Shown here piece after piece: positions 26,832 to 37,162 of a stretch of 55,394 bases of DNA. A program made the translations under genes and the position numbers. Within the stretch, counting starts at the first letter, position 1. The number at the start of each line of letters is the position of its first letter. A model generated the notes under the pieces. The model did not search any database and was not told the DNA's origin. It saw nothing but the letters and a program-made list of their open reading frames with translations. Source of the DNA: Amycolatopsis dendrobii (lineage in GTDB: Bacteria > Actinomycetota > Actinomycetes > Mycobacteriales > Pseudonocardiaceae); the NCBI RefSeq assembly GCF_014145675.1, contig NZ_JACGZW010000028.1, positions 1-55,394 of the forward strand. Reading direction: 5' to 3'.

Positions 26832-28766
26832 CTAGAGCTTGACCGGGTAGGCCGGTTCCGGGATTTCCGGCTTGATGCGGTGTTCCACGAAGATGCCGTG
26901 CCACAGCATGAAGACCAGCAGCGCCCACAGCTGGCGGCTGCGGTCCAGCTGGCCTTCCTTGTGCTCGTCCAGCAGGCGCAGGACGGCGTTCTTGTCCAGG
27001 AGTTCGTCGGTCTTCGAGTCGTTGATGATGCCGCGGGCCCAGTCGTACATCTCGTTGCGCAGCCACAGCCGGATCGGGACCGGGAAGCCCAGCTTCTTCC
27101 GGTTCAGCACGTGGCCGGGGATGATCTTCGCCAGGGCCTGGCGAAGCGCGTACTTCGTGGTGCCGTGGGCCAGTTTCTGGTCCAGCGGGATCGACGCGGC
27201 GACCTTGAACACCTCGGCGTCGAGGAACGGCACCCGCAGTTCCAGCGAGTTCGCCATGGTCACCTTGTCCGCCTTGACCAGGATGTCGCCGCGCAGCCAG
27301 GTGTAGAGATCCACGTGCTGCATGCGGGCCACCGGGTCCCAGCCGCGGGACACGTCGTACCAAGGGGCGGTGACGTCCTTGAAGCCGACGCCTTCCTGGT
27401 AGGTCCGCAGCACGGCGCGCAGCTGCTCGTCGCGGAAGTTGCGGGCGTTGCCGTAGTAGCGGTCTTCCAGCGGGAGCGCGCCGCGGCGCAGCAGGTCCTT
27501 GCCCCGGGTGCCCTCCGGGATCTTCGTGGACACCTTGCCCAGCAGTTTCCGCACGCCGCCGGGGATTTTTTCGAACGGGGCCAGCGAGATCGGCTCGCCG
27601 TAGATCGTGTAGCCGCCGAACAGCTCGTCCGCGCCTTCGCCGGAGAGCACCGCCTTCACGTGCTTGCGGGCCTCGCGCGCGATGAACCACAGCGGGACCA
27701 GCGCCGGGTCGGCGACCGGGTCGTCCAGGTACCAGACGATGAGCGGCAGCGCTTCCATCATCTCGTCCGCCGACACCGTGCGGACCACGTGCTTCACGCC
27801 GATCGCCGCGGCCGATTCCGCGGCCACGTCCACCTCGGAGTAGCCCTCGCGCTCGAACCCGGTGGTGAACGCGATGAGGTTCGGGTTGTGCTCCTTGGCG
27901 AGCGTCGCGGTCGCGGTGGAGTCGATGCCGCCGGAGAGGAACGCGCCGACCGTGACGTCCGGGTCGGAGATCATGTGCTTGCCGACCGAGTCGCGCATCA
28001 CATCGGCGATGCGCTCGTACAGCGCCTCGGCCTCGGCGGGGCCGTTCACCGGCTTCGCGGCGAACTTCGGGTGGAAGTAGCGGGTGAACTCGGGCTTACC
28101 GCCCGGCGAGAGCCGGAACGACGTGCCGGACTCGACGCGGCGGATCGCGGTGTGCAGCGATTCCGGCTCGGGCACGTACTGCAGGACCAGGTAGTGCTGC
28201 AGAGCCGTGCGGTCCAGCTCCTGCGCGACGCCGAGCGTGTCCGACAGCTCCAGCAGGCTCTTCTTCTCGCTGGAGAACGCGGTGCCCTTGGGGCCTTCGC
28301 TGTAGTAGAGCGGTTTGATCCCGAACGGGTCGCGCGCGCCGAAAACGACCTTTTCCGCCGAATCCCAGATCAGGAACGCGAACATGCCGCGCAGCTTTTC
28401 GACCGCTTTGTCCCCGAGGTAGTGATAAGCCGCGACGATCGCCTCGCCGTCGCCTTCAGTGGCGAATTTCGCACCGAATTTTTCGGCGAGCTCGTCGCGC
28501 AGTTCGCGGTAGTTGTAGATCTCGCCGTTGAAGTTCAGCGTATACCGGCCCGGGGCCTCCGGCGGACCCCACACCAGCGGCTGGTGCGCGTGGTCGACGT
28601 CGATGAAGGCGAGCCGGTTGAAGCCGTACACGACCTCGGCGTCCGCCCAGGTGTCCTGCTCGTCGGGGCCGCGGTGGCGCTGGCAGCGCATCGCCGCGCC
28701 GACGCTCTCACGGGCGTTCGAGGCGTCGTTTTCGGTCGCGCAGATCAGTCCAAGCAGGCCGCACAC
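26832..28766 (-). CDS. asnB: Asparagine synthase (glutamine-hydrolysing), possible meso-DAP amidase
   Basis: A 644-residue class II amidotransferase. The N terminus begins with Cys2, the nucleophile of the glutaminase domain, followed by RHRGPDEQDTW and LNFNGEIYNYREL. The synthetase domain has the P-loop GAFLSGGIDSTAT and SGEGADELFGGY. In Corynebacterium and mycobacteria the protein at this locus (LtsA/AsnB) amidates meso-diaminopimelate in peptidoglycan rather than making free asparagine. That role is inferred from synteny and cannot be distinguished by motif. It is divergent from ctaC. Confidence 0.92.
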   Translation of the reverse strand: MCGLLGLICATENDASNARESVGAAMRCQRHRGPDEQDTWADAEVVYGFNRLAFIDVDHAHQPLVWGPPEAPGRYTLNFNGEIYNYRELRDELAEKFGAKFATEGDGEAIVAAYHYLGDKAVEKLRGMFAFLIWDSAEKVVFGARDPFGIKPLYYSEGPKGTAFSSEKKSLLELSDTLGVAQELDRTALQHYLVLQYVPEPESLHTAIRRVESGTSFRLSPGGKPEFTRYFHPKFAAKPVNGPAEAEALYERIADVMRDSVGKHMISDPDVTVGAFLSGGIDSTATATLAKEHNPNLIAFTTGFEREGYSEVDVAAESAAAIGVKHVVRTVSADEMMEALPLIVWYLDDPVADPALVPLWFIAREARKHVKAVLSGEGADELFGGYTIYGEPISLAPFEKIPGGVRKLLGKVSTKIPEGTRGKDLLRRGALPLEDRYYGNARNFRDEQLRAVLRTYQEGVGFKDVTAPWYDVSRGWDPVARMQHVDLYTWLRGDILVKADKVTMANSLELRVPFLDAEVFKVAASIPLDQKLAHGTTKYALRQALAKIIPGHVLNRKKLGFPVPIRLWLRNEMYDWARGIINDSKTDELLDKNAVLRLLDEHKEGQLDRSRQLWALLVFMLWHGIFVEHRIKPEIPEPAYPVKL

Positions 28767-28960
28767 GTGTACTCACACACCTCAGGGTCGGGCCGGTCCG
28801 GGGAAGGGCCCAGTATGCCGGTGCGGGGCCCGTCGCCCGGAAAGCGGGTGACGCGTGGCGCAACTGGTCACCCCTTGGTCAGCGGGAGCGGCCAACTCGG
28901 CTAGGCTCCGCCTGTCACGAAGATCGGTCGAAGAAGGCCCGGTGTGAGAGGGCCTGTTGG

Positions 28961-29926
28961 GTGAAAGGGCAGGGCGCAGTGGGAAAACCAGAGCGCACCC
29001 CGGTGGGTAAGCGGGTCGGGCGTGTCGCCGCGCTGGCCGTGCTGGTGGCGCTGACCGCGACGGGCTGCTCGGGAGACGAGATCCTCCGCTTCGGCTGGCC
29101 CAAGGGCGTCACGCCGCAGGCCGACCAGATGCGCACCCTCTGGACGTGGACGGTCGTCGCCGCGCTCGTCGTCGGCGCGATCGTGTGGGCCCTGATCTTC
29201 TGGACCGCGATCTTCCACCGCAAGAAGAAGGGCGCGGCCGCCGAAGGCCCCGAGGACCTGCCCCGGCAGTTCCAGTACAACATCCCGCTGGAGATCTTCA
29301 CGGTCGTCCTGCCGACGATCATGGTCTGCGTGCTGTTCTTCTTCACCGCGACGACCGAGAGCAAGGTCCTCGACAAGAAGCCGAACCCGGACGTCGTGGT
29401 CGACGTGATCGCCTTCCAGTGGAACTGGGAGTTCAAGTACGAGGGCGACGCCGCCAAGCGCGCCGACGGCACCCAGGTGAGCACCGTCGGCTCCTCCGGC
29501 GAGATCCCGCTGCTCGTGCTGCCGACGAACAAGACCATCGAGTACCGGCTCCGCTCGACGGACGTCATCCACTCGTTCTGGGTCCCGGAGTTCAACTTCA
29601 AGCGCGACGTGATGCCGGACCCGGAGAAGAACAACCAGGACAGCTCGTTCCAGAACTCGATCGACCGCGAGGGATCGTTCGTCGGCCGCTGCGCCGAGCT
29701 GTGCGGGACGTACCATTCGGTGATGAACTTCGAGGTGCGGGCCTTGTCCCCGGACAAGTACGACCAGTACCTCAAGCTGCGCACCCAGACGAACCCGAAG
29801 ACCGGCAAGCCGAACACCGCGTCCGAGGCGCTGGCTTCGATGAACTGCGGCGAGCTGTGCAGCCCGTACGCGGTGACCACGAAGCCGTTCAACACCGACC
29901 GCACCGCGCGCACCGCGTCCAACTGA
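28961..29926 (+). CDS. ctaC: Cytochrome c oxidase subunit II
   Basis: A 321-residue lipoprotein subunit of the aa3 oxidase. The N-terminal signal carries a lipobox ending LTATGC, with the modified Cys at about residue 36. Two membrane helices follow, then the periplasmic CuA domain with DVIHSFWVPEF and the metal-binding CAELCGTYHSVM. GTG 28961 is a good start with GAGAGGG before it; GTG 28980 is also possible. Electrons come from the QcrC cytochrome c of the bc1 complex. ctaF follows 32 bases later; ctaD is not in the window. Confidence 0.94.
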   Translation: MKGQGAVGKPERTPVGKRVGRVAALAVLVALTATGCSGDEILRFGWPKGVTPQADQMRTLWTWTVVAALVVGAIVWALIFWTAIFHRKKKGAAAEGPEDLPRQFQYNIPLEIFTVVLPTIMVCVLFFFTATTESKVLDKKPNPDVVVDVIAFQWNWEFKYEGDAAKRADGTQVSTVGSSGEIPLLVLPTNKTIEYRLRSTDVIHSFWVPEFNFKRDVMPDPEKNNQDSSFQNSIDREGSFVGRCAELCGTYHSVMNFEVRALSPDKYDQYLKLRTQTNPKTGKPNTASEALASMNCGELCSPYAVTTKPFNTDRTARTASN

Positions 29927-29958
29927 CGGCGAACCAGAAGGAGCAGGGGACCAATCCC

Positions 29959-30381
29959 ATGAAGGTCGAAGCCCGGATTTTCTACATGGTGGCGGGGTTT
30001 GCCGTCCTCATGACCGCCGTCTACTGGGTCATGACCGCGCTCTTCACCACCGACCAGAAGGCTGAGCCGGTCGGCATCGTCGCGCTGTTCCTGACCGGCG
30101 GCCTCGCGTTCCTCGCCGGCAGCTACATGCAGTTCGTGTCCCGCCGGATCGAAGAGCGCCCGGAGGACCGCGAGGACGCCGAGATCAGCGACGGCGCCGG
30201 CGAGCTGGGCTTCTTCAGCCCGGGCAGCTACTGGCCGGTCGCGCTGGCCGCGGCGGCCGGGCTGGCCGGCCTCGCCCTCGCCTTCTTCCACATCTGGCTG
30301 CTCGTGATGGCGATCGTGGCCCTGCTCATCGCCGTGGGCGGCCTGGTGTTCGAGTACCACACCGGTCCCGAGCACGACTGA
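29959..30381 (+). CDS. ctaF: Cytochrome c oxidase subunit IV
   Basis: A 140-residue membrane protein (usual length about 139) starting MKVEARIFYMVAGFAVL. It has four hydrophobic stretches and the C-terminal EYHTGPEHD typical of actinobacterial CtaF. It is a subunit of the aa3-type oxidase and likely part of the bc1-aa3 supercomplex. It is in an operon with ctaC. A hairpin after the stop (30401-30430) probably ends transcription. Confidence 0.94.
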   Translation: MKVEARIFYMVAGFAVLMTAVYWVMTALFTTDQKAEPVGIVALFLTGGLAFLAGSYMQFVSRRIEERPEDREDAEISDGAGELGFFSPGSYWPVALAAAAGLAGLALAFFHIWLLVMAIVALLIAVGGLVFEYHTGPEHD

Positions 30382-30392
30382 GTTCTTCCGCT

Positions 30393-31301
30393 TCACCGCG
30401 ACGCCCGGCTGGGAACTCCCGGCCGGGCGTTTCGCGTATCCGGCTTGGCGCGCTGCGGAGCCAGCGCGGCGGCGAGCACGGCCAGCATGCCCAGGCCCTC
30501 CGGCCAGGTGAGCTGGTGGCCGAACGCCAGCATGTCCACGACGACCGCGACCACCGGGTACAGGTAGGACAGCAGTGCCACCGTCGTGGTCGGCAGCTTG
30601 CCGATGCTGGCGTACATCAGCACGTACATCACCGCGGTGTGCACCGTGCCCAGGAGCAGGAGCCACAGCAGTCCAGGAGCTGAACTCGGCAGCGGAGTGA
30701 AGATCAGCGCGGGGGCGAGCACGATCGCGCCGACCGTCAGCTGCACGGCCGCGAGCAGATGCGGCCGGATGTGCTTGAGCTGCTTCGCGATAAAGGACGC
30801 ACCGGCGTAGAGCAGGGCCGCGCCGAGCGCGAGCGCGATCCCGGCGAACCGGACGGGTTGGCCGTCATCCCCTTGTGCGGAAAGGGAAATCACCACGACT
30901 CCGGCGAACGCCACCCCCGCCCGCGTGAGGTGGGAACGGCCGACTTTCTCGCCGAGGAACACCGCCGCCATTCCGACCAGGATCAGCGGTTGGGTGTGGT
31001 AGACGACAGTGCTGACGCCGATGGACGACAGCGAGTAGGACGCGAACAGCAGCACCCAGTTGCCGACCAGCAGCAGTCCTCCGGCGACGGCGAGCAGCAG
31101 GTCGCGGCGGGTCGGCCGCCAGTCGCGGAACCAGCCTCGGGCAAGGGACCACACGACCAGCAGGACGCCGCCGACGAGGCAGCGGGCGAACGCCACCGCC
31201 GGGGCGGCCGCGCCGCTTTCGAGCACGACCGCGCCGATCGTGCCGGACAACGCCATCGCCGCGGACCACTGCAGGACCGGGCGGGATTCGGGGTTCTTCA
31301 T
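30393..31301 (-). CDS. EamA/DMT-family transporter
   Basis: A 302-residue permease with about ten hydrophobic helices in two EamA repeats. Motifs include VVYHTQPLILVGMAAVFLGE and the LLSYLYPVVAVVVDM region in the second half. ATG 31301 was chosen over a TTG 33 bases upstream. The substrate is unknown; members export amino acids or other metabolites. The gene is divergent from the AraC-family regulator across 83 bases, so that regulator may control it. Its last codons overlap the ctaF terminator. Confidence 0.88.
   Translation of the reverse strand: MKNPESRPVLQWSAAMALSGTIGAVVLESGAAAPAVAFARCLVGGVLLVVWSLARGWFRDWRPTRRDLLLAVAGGLLLVGNWVLLFASYSLSSIGVSTVVYHTQPLILVGMAAVFLGEKVGRSHLTRAGVAFAGVVVISLSAQGDDGQPVRFAGIALALGAALLYAGASFIAKQLKHIRPHLLAAVQLTVGAIVLAPALIFTPLPSSAPGLLWLLLLGTVHTAVMYVLMYASIGKLPTTTVALLSYLYPVVAVVVDMLAFGHQLTWPEGLGMLAVLAAALAPQRAKPDTRNARPGVPSRASR
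30401..30430 (+). terminator. Hairpin after ctaF
   Basis: ACGCCCGGC (30401-30409) pairs with GCCGGGCGT (30422-30430). It lies 20 bases after the ctaF stop and inside the 3' end of the convergent transporter gene. Confidence 0.6.
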
Positions 31302-31384
31302 GCGACCCAGATTCGTCGCAGCGGCGACGCTCAACCAGTGTCAGAGGTGACAATGACCGCAAAACTTGTGACATCCTGGGCGAC

Positions 31385-32344
31385 ATGGACGGAGAACGGG
31401 TCGCCGTGCTGCTCGCGGACCGGGTTTCGCCGTTCGAGCTGGGGGTCGCGTGCGAGGTGTTCGGCACTGACCGCAGCGCGGACGGCATGCCCGGCTGGGA
31501 CTTCGGCGTGTGCTCGCCGGGCGGGGCGGAAGTGGCCAGCTGGTCCGGATTCGGCCTGTCCGGACTGCACGATCTGGACTTCGCGGCGTCGGCGGATTTG
31601 GTGATTGTGCCCACCCAAGCGCCGCGCACGGCACCGCCGCCGGAGCCGTTGCTGGACGCCTTGCGCGCGGCCCGGGAACGCGGCGCGTGGGTGGCCGGGT
31701 TCTGCGCGGGAGTGTTCTCGCTCGGCTACGCGGGCCTTCTGGACGGCCGCCGCTGCACCGTGCATTGGATCTACGAACCGGAATTCCGCCGCCTGTTTCC
31801 CGCCGCGGAAGTGGACTCGCAAGCCCTCTACGCGGACGACGACGGCGTCTTCACCAGCGCCGGAACGGTTGCCGCAGTGGATTTGTGCCTGCACCTCGTG
31901 CGGCGGTTGCGTGGGGTTGCGGCGGCTACCGCGTTGGCTCGGCGGATGGTGGCCGCGCCGCATCGCGCGGGCGGACAGGCGCAGTTCGTGCAGGCACCGG
32001 TGCCCGCGACGGCCGCACCGGACGACGCGGTGGTCGCCGAGGCGCTCGAATGGGTGGAACGGCGGTTGGATCAGCCGTTCACCGTCGCGGAGCTGGCCCG
32101 CCGCAGCGGATTGGGGGAGCGGACGTTCCTGCGCCGGTTCTCCGCGGCCACCGGGACGACGCCCCATCGCTGGCTGACCGAACGCCGTCTCGACCGGGCG
32201 CAAGCACTGCTGGAGGAAGGTTCTCTGTCGGTAGAAGACATCGCGGCGGCGTGCGGGTATGCGTCCGCGGCGGCGTTGCGGCACCAGTTTTCGCGGCTGC
32301 GTTCGACTACGCCCAGCGCTTACCGGACCGCCTTCCGCTCGTGA
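31385..32344 (+). CDS. GlxA/AraC-family regulator with DJ-1/PfpI-like domain
   Basis: A 319-residue one-component regulator. The N-terminal DJ-1/GATase-like domain has VAVLLADRVSPFELGVACEV and the AGFCAGVFSLGYAGLLDG elbow. The C-terminal AraC domain has two helix-turn-helix motifs (FTVAELARRSGLGERTFLRR and LSVEDIAAACGYASAAALRH). Members regulate catabolic or transport genes; the effector is unknown. The divergent EamA transporter is the likeliest target. The gene ends 17 bases before the palindrome array shared with convergent trpD. Confidence 0.9.
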   Translation: MDGERVAVLLADRVSPFELGVACEVFGTDRSADGMPGWDFGVCSPGGAEVASWSGFGLSGLHDLDFAASADLVIVPTQAPRTAPPPEPLLDALRAARERGAWVAGFCAGVFSLGYAGLLDGRRCTVHWIYEPEFRRLFPAAEVDSQALYADDDGVFTSAGTVAAVDLCLHLVRRLRGVAAATALARRMVAAPHRAGGQAQFVQAPVPATAAPDDAVVAEALEWVERRLDQPFTVAELARRSGLGERTFLRRFSAATGTTPHRWLTERRLDRAQALLEEGSLSVEDIAAACGYASAAALRHQFSRLRSTTPSAYRTAFRS

Positions 32345-32361
32345 CCCTGGGCCCGGACCGC

Positions 32362-32438
32362 CCCAATGTGGCATTGGGTGCATCTGACGCACCGAACGCC
32401 GCATTGGGTGCATCAGATGCACCCAATGCGGCGTTCAG
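32362..32438. repeat. 17+13 palindrome array, copy 2
   Basis: Same layout as 15354-15430: CCCAATGTGGCATTGGG, TGCATCTGACGCA, then a 17-mer, a 13-mer and a last 17-mer. Differences between the copies fall mostly at paired positions. It sits between the convergent AraC-type and trpD genes. Confidence 0.85.
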
Positions 32439-32452
32439 ATCGTTGCGGAAGA

Positions 32453-33499
<1,047 letters not shown>

Positions 33500-33504
33500 C
33501 GGGC

Positions 33505-33918
33505 TCAGCCGCCGTTGACGGCGGGGACCCGCCCGGCGCGCAGCACGCCGGCGACGGTTTCCGCCGCGGTCAGCGGGTCGAGGGGGTGCACCAGCACGGC
33601 GTCGGCCAGCGCCCAGGTGGCGAGCCATCGGTCGTCGCGGCGGCGGACGGCCACCACGATCGGCGGGCAGTCGTCGATCTCGTGCTTGAGCTGGCGGGTC
33701 AGGCCGATGCCGCCGGTCGGCTGGGCCTCGCCGTCGAGGATCGCGAGGTCGACCGAGCCCGCGTCCATTTCGGCGAGCACGTCGGCGATGCCGGCCGCCT
33801 CGACCCACTCGACGCGGCCGAGGTCGGCCGCCGGGCGCCTGCCGACGGCGTTCATGATCGCCTCGCGGACCTCGGCCTTGTGGCTGAACACCAGGATCCG
33901 CTGGGACTGCTCGCTCAT
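33505..33918 (-). CDS. Degenerate receiver-domain protein
   Basis: A 137-residue protein that follows the receiver fold (RILVFSHKAEVREAIMNAV, DLAILDGEAQPTGGIGLTRQ, PPIVVAVRRRDDRWLATWAL and ADAVLVHPLDPLTAAE). The acidic pair after the first strand is replaced (VFSH), and the usual lysine of the last strand is missing (HPLDP). The possible phosphoacceptor Asp in ILDGEA remains. It looks like a pseudo-receiver that does not signal in the normal way. It has no output domain. It is five bases from trpD and may be translated with it. Confidence 0.75.
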   Translation of the reverse strand: MSEQSQRILVFSHKAEVREAIMNAVGRRPAADLGRVEWVEAAGIADVLAEMDAGSVDLAILDGEAQPTGGIGLTRQLKHEIDDCPPIVVAVRRRDDRWLATWALADAVLVHPLDPLTAAETVAGVLRAGRVPAVNGG

Positions 33919-34034
33919 TGAGCACGCCTCCGTCTCGTCACGGGTGGAACAGCCGCGATCGTATCGGCCGAGACGCATCTCACGCGGACGCGGTGGGCGA
34001 GTCACCCGGTTGCCGCGCCTCCCAGCCCGGAGCG

Positions 34035-34406
34035 TCAGCCGCCGAGCCGCTGCGCCAGACCGGCCATCCGGGACCGTTCCTGGGCGCAGTGCAGGGCGTC
34101 CAGCACCTGCACCCGCCGGGCGTGCGCCAGCACCCGGTCGCCGTCGCGGCTTTGTTCGCGCAGGTCGTAGCCGTCCTGCGCGAGAATCGCCGCCGCCTCG
34201 TCGATCCGGTGCGCCGGAAGGACGAGGTGATGGACGAGCACCGCGGGCGCTTCGCTTGCCCAGCCGGGTGAATCAGCGAGCACCGCCGAATCCGCGACGG
34301 CCGGGTCGAACGCCGAAACGACGGTCGCCAGACCGGGCGCGTCCGGGTCGAGCACCGCTTTTTCCGGCTTTCTGACCAGGTCACGGAGCTTCTCCAGCCA
34401 ACTCAC
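34035..34406 (-). CDS. Uncharacterised 123-residue protein divergent from ctaE
   Basis: A small soluble protein from GTG 34406, with GGAAGGAG upstream at ideal spacing. The N terminus is SWLEKLRDLVRKPEKAVLD. The remainder is mostly helical (LADSPGWASEAPAVLVHHLV, RIDEAAAILAQDGYDLREQ), with a GDRVLAHARRVQVLDALHCA stretch. The family was not recognised. It starts only about 107 bases from ctaE, in the opposite direction, so the two share a promoter region. It may belong to the oxidase neighbourhood, but nothing in its sequence shows it. Confidence 0.65.
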   Translation of the reverse strand: MSWLEKLRDLVRKPEKAVLDPDAPGLATVVSAFDPAVADSAVLADSPGWASEAPAVLVHHLVLPAHRIDEAAAILAQDGYDLREQSRDGDRVLAHARRVQVLDALHCAQERSRMAGLAQRLGG

Positions 34407-34513
34407 GAGTAACTCCTTCCGCCGCTGGTCCGCGTCTCGCGCGCGGGTGTGACGCGAAGCTCCCACGACCCGCCGCAGACCCGGCGGGCGGGGTGCGGTC
34501 GCGAGAGGACATA

Positions 34514-35140
34514 ATGCGATTCGTGACAACGGCAGCTCCCACCATCAGCCAGCGGGTCCACTCGCTGAACCGGCCGAACATGGTCAGTGTCGGCACCGTC
34601 GTGTGGCTGTCCAGCGAACTGATGTTCTTCGCCGGACTGTTCGCCATGTTCTTCACCGTCAAGGCGCAGAACCCGGCCGGGGCGTCCTGGCCGCCGCCGT
34701 TGCACGGCGAGGAGTTCCACCTCAACGTCGCGTACGCGATCCCGTTCACGGTGATCCTCGTGCTGTCGTCGCTGACCTGCCAGTTCGGCGTGTTCGCCGC
34801 GGAGCGGGGCGACGTCTACGGCCTGCGGCGCTGGTACATCGTGACGCTGATCATGGGCGCGATCTTCGTGTTCGGGCAGGCGAACGAGTACCACAACCTG
34901 GTCGAGGAGGGGCTCACCATCCCGTCCGGCCCGTTCGGCACGGTGTTCTACCTCGCGACCGGTTTCCACGGCCTGCACGTGATCGGCGGGCTCATCGCCT
35001 TCGTGTTCCTGCTGGTCCGCACGAAGCTCAGCAAGTTCACTCCGGCGCAGGCCACCTCGGCGATCGTCGTGTCGTACTACTGGCACTTCGTCGACATCGT
35101 GTGGGTCGGCCTCTTCGCGGTGATCTACATCCTCCCCTGA
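34514..35140 (+). CDS. ctaE: Cytochrome c oxidase subunit III
   Basis: A 208-residue membrane subunit of the aa3 oxidase (heme-copper oxidase subunit III) with five membrane helices. Typical elements are NMVSVGTVVWLSSELMFFAG, FGVFAAERGD, GFHGLHVIGGLIAF and SYYWHFVDIVWVGLF. ATG 34514 with GAGAGGA before it is the best start. qcrC begins 55 bases later, and both probably belong to one operon with the bc1 genes. Confidence 0.95.
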   Translation: MRFVTTAAPTISQRVHSLNRPNMVSVGTVVWLSSELMFFAGLFAMFFTVKAQNPAGASWPPPLHGEEFHLNVAYAIPFTVILVLSSLTCQFGVFAAERGDVYGLRRWYIVTLIMGAIFVFGQANEYHNLVEEGLTIPSGPFGTVFYLATGFHGLHVIGGLIAFVFLLVRTKLSKFTPAQATSAIVVSYYWHFVDIVWVGLFAVIYILP

Positions 35141-35195
35141 TCTCCGCACCGCCCACCACAAAACGGCCTGAACTGACAGCAAGGGTTGCCGCAAG

Positions 35196-36014
35196 ATGAC
35201 CACCAGCACCAAATCCTCGGAGCGCCGGTTCCGCGCGCGCTCGAAGATGCGCAGGCGCCTCGCGGGCGTGCTCGCACTCGGCGTCGCCCTGGTGGGGGCC
35301 GGCGCCCTGTACGCCGTCTTCGCCCCGGAACCGCAGACCGCGCAGGCACAGGGCGACCCGGCGCTGCTGCGCCAGGGCGAGCAGGTCTACAACAACACCT
35401 GCATCGAATGCCACGGCGCGAACCTCGAGGGCGTCAAGGACCGCGGTCCGAGCCTCATCGGCATCGGCGACGCGGCCGTCTACTTCCAGACTTCCTCCGG
35501 CCGGATGCCCGCGGCGCGCCAGGAGGCGCAGATCGCCCGCAAGCCGCCGAAGCTGACCCCGAGCGAGATCGACGCGGTCGGCGCCTACGTGCAGGCGCAC
35601 GGCGGCGGCGCGCAGCGTCCGGAGGAGCGCGGCGAGGCGCTGCGCGGCAACGACCCGGCGCGCGGCGGCGAGCTGTTCCGGCTCAACTGCGCCTCGTGCC
35701 ACAACTTCACCGGCCGCGGGGGCGCGCTGTCGGCGGGCAAGTACGCGCCGCCGCTCGACCCGGCCACCGAGGAGCAGATCTACGACGCGATGCTCACCGG
35801 GCCGCAGAACATGCCGAAGTTCTCCGACCGCCAGCTCAGCGCGGAGGAGAAAAAGGACATCATCGCCTACGTCAAGTCGGTGTCCGACGGCAACAACGAC
35901 CCGGGCGGCAACGGTCTCGGCGGGGTCGGCCCCGCCTCCGAAGGCGTCATCGCCTTCGTCGTCGGAATCGCCGCGCTCGTCGGCATTACGCTGTGGATTG
36001 GATCGAAGGCATGA
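35196..36014 (+). CDS. qcrC: Cytochrome bc1 complex diheme cytochrome c
   Basis: A 272-residue subunit with two heme c motifs: CIECH (C69, C72, H73) and CASCH (C165, C168, H169). There is an N-terminal membrane anchor near residues 20-45 and a second hydrophobic helix near the C terminus. In actinobacteria this diheme protein passes electrons directly to CtaC, without soluble cytochrome c. It overlaps qcrA by four bases. Confidence 0.96.
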   Translation: MTTSTKSSERRFRARSKMRRRLAGVLALGVALVGAGALYAVFAPEPQTAQAQGDPALLRQGEQVYNNTCIECHGANLEGVKDRGPSLIGIGDAAVYFQTSSGRMPAARQEAQIARKPPKLTPSEIDAVGAYVQAHGGGAQRPEERGEALRGNDPARGGELFRLNCASCHNFTGRGGALSAGKYAPPLDPATEEQIYDAMLTGPQNMPKFSDRQLSAEEKKDIIAYVKSVSDGNNDPGGNGLGGVGPASEGVIAFVVGIAALVGITLWIGSKA

Positions 36015-37162
36015 GTGCCGAAGGGCCCAAGCCGCCCTCGGAGGCGGAGCTGGCTGAGATGGACCGCGACGAGCTGCTCAAGCTCGGCGGTCAGCTGGAC
36101 GGCGTCGAAATCGTCGAGTACCCGGAGCCGTGGCCGGTCGAGGGCACCCGCGCGGAGCGGCGCGCGCAGCGTCTCGTCGCGTTCTGGTTCGCCCTGTCGG
36201 CGCTCGCCGGCCTGGCGTTCGTGGTCGTGATGGCGTGGCCGAAGTGGTGGGAGTACAAGGACCCGAGCGACCCGACCGGGCACTCGACCTACAGCCTCTA
36301 CACCCCGGCGCTCGGCGTCACGCTCGGTCTCGCGGTGCTGTCGCTCGGCATCGGCGTGATCCTCTACACGAAGAAGTTCGTCCCGCACGAGGTCGCGGTG
36401 CAGCAGCGCAGCGACGGCCCGTCCGCGGAGGTCGACCGGGCCACCATCCTGGCCCACCTCGCCGACGCCGGGACCCGCAACGGCATCGCCCGCCGGTCGC
36501 TGATCAAGCGCACCGCCGGCGCGGGCGCGGGCGCATTGGGCCTCGCGGTGGCGGCGCTGCCGATCGCGTCCTTCATCAAGGACCCGTGGAAGGACACCGA
36601 GAACAAGGACGGCCTCTGGCACACCGGATGGCTGCCGAACTTCCCGGGCGAGAAGGTCTACCTGCGCCGCAACACCGGCAACCTCGAAGCCGACGTCAAG
36701 GAAGGCGTCGCGCTGGTCAAGGCCGAGGACCTGGACGCGGGCGCGATGGAGACGGTCTTCCCGTACCGCGAGTCGGAGAAGGGCGACGAGAAGAAGCTGG
36801 CCGAGGCGCTGATGCGGGTGGACAACCCGGTCATGCTCATCCGGCTGCGCCCGACCGACGCCTCGCGCGTGGTCAAGCGCAAGGGCCAGGAGGACTTCAA
36901 CTTCGGCGACTACTACGCGTACACGAAGATCTGCAGCCACGTCGGCTGCCCGACCTCCCTGTACGAGCAGCGCACGAACCGCATCCTCTGCCCGTGCCAC
37001 CAGTCGCAGTTCGACGCCCTGCACTACGCGAAGCCGATCTTCGGCCCGGCGACGCGTCCGCTCGCTCAGCTTCCGATCACGGTTGACGAAGAGGGATACT
37101 TGATCGCGAAGGGCGATTTCATCGAGGCCATCGGACCGGCCTTCTGGGAGCGTAAGTCATGA
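36011..37162 (+). CDS. qcrA: Cytochrome bc1 complex Rieske iron-sulfur protein
   Basis: A 383-residue Rieske protein, far longer than other bacterial ones, as usual in actinobacteria. It has three membrane segments in the N-terminal half and a Tat-like motif near RRSLIKRTAG. The cluster ligands are C308-x-H310 and C327-x2-H330, and the disulfide pair is C313 and C329. It oxidises menaquinol in the bc1 complex. It overlaps qcrC by ATGA and qcrB by ATGA, so the three are coupled. Confidence 0.96.
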   Translation: MSAEGPKPPSEAELAEMDRDELLKLGGQLDGVEIVEYPEPWPVEGTRAERRAQRLVAFWFALSALAGLAFVVVMAWPKWWEYKDPSDPTGHSTYSLYTPALGVTLGLAVLSLGIGVILYTKKFVPHEVAVQQRSDGPSAEVDRATILAHLADAGTRNGIARRSLIKRTAGAGAGALGLAVAALPIASFIKDPWKDTENKDGLWHTGWLPNFPGEKVYLRRNTGNLEADVKEGVALVKAEDLDAGAMETVFPYRESEKGDEKKLAEALMRVDNPVMLIRLRPTDASRVVKRKGQEDFNFGDYYAYTKICSHVGCPTSLYEQRTNRILCPCHQSQFDALHYAKPIFGPATRPLAQLPITVDEEGYLIAKGDFIEAIGPAFWERKS

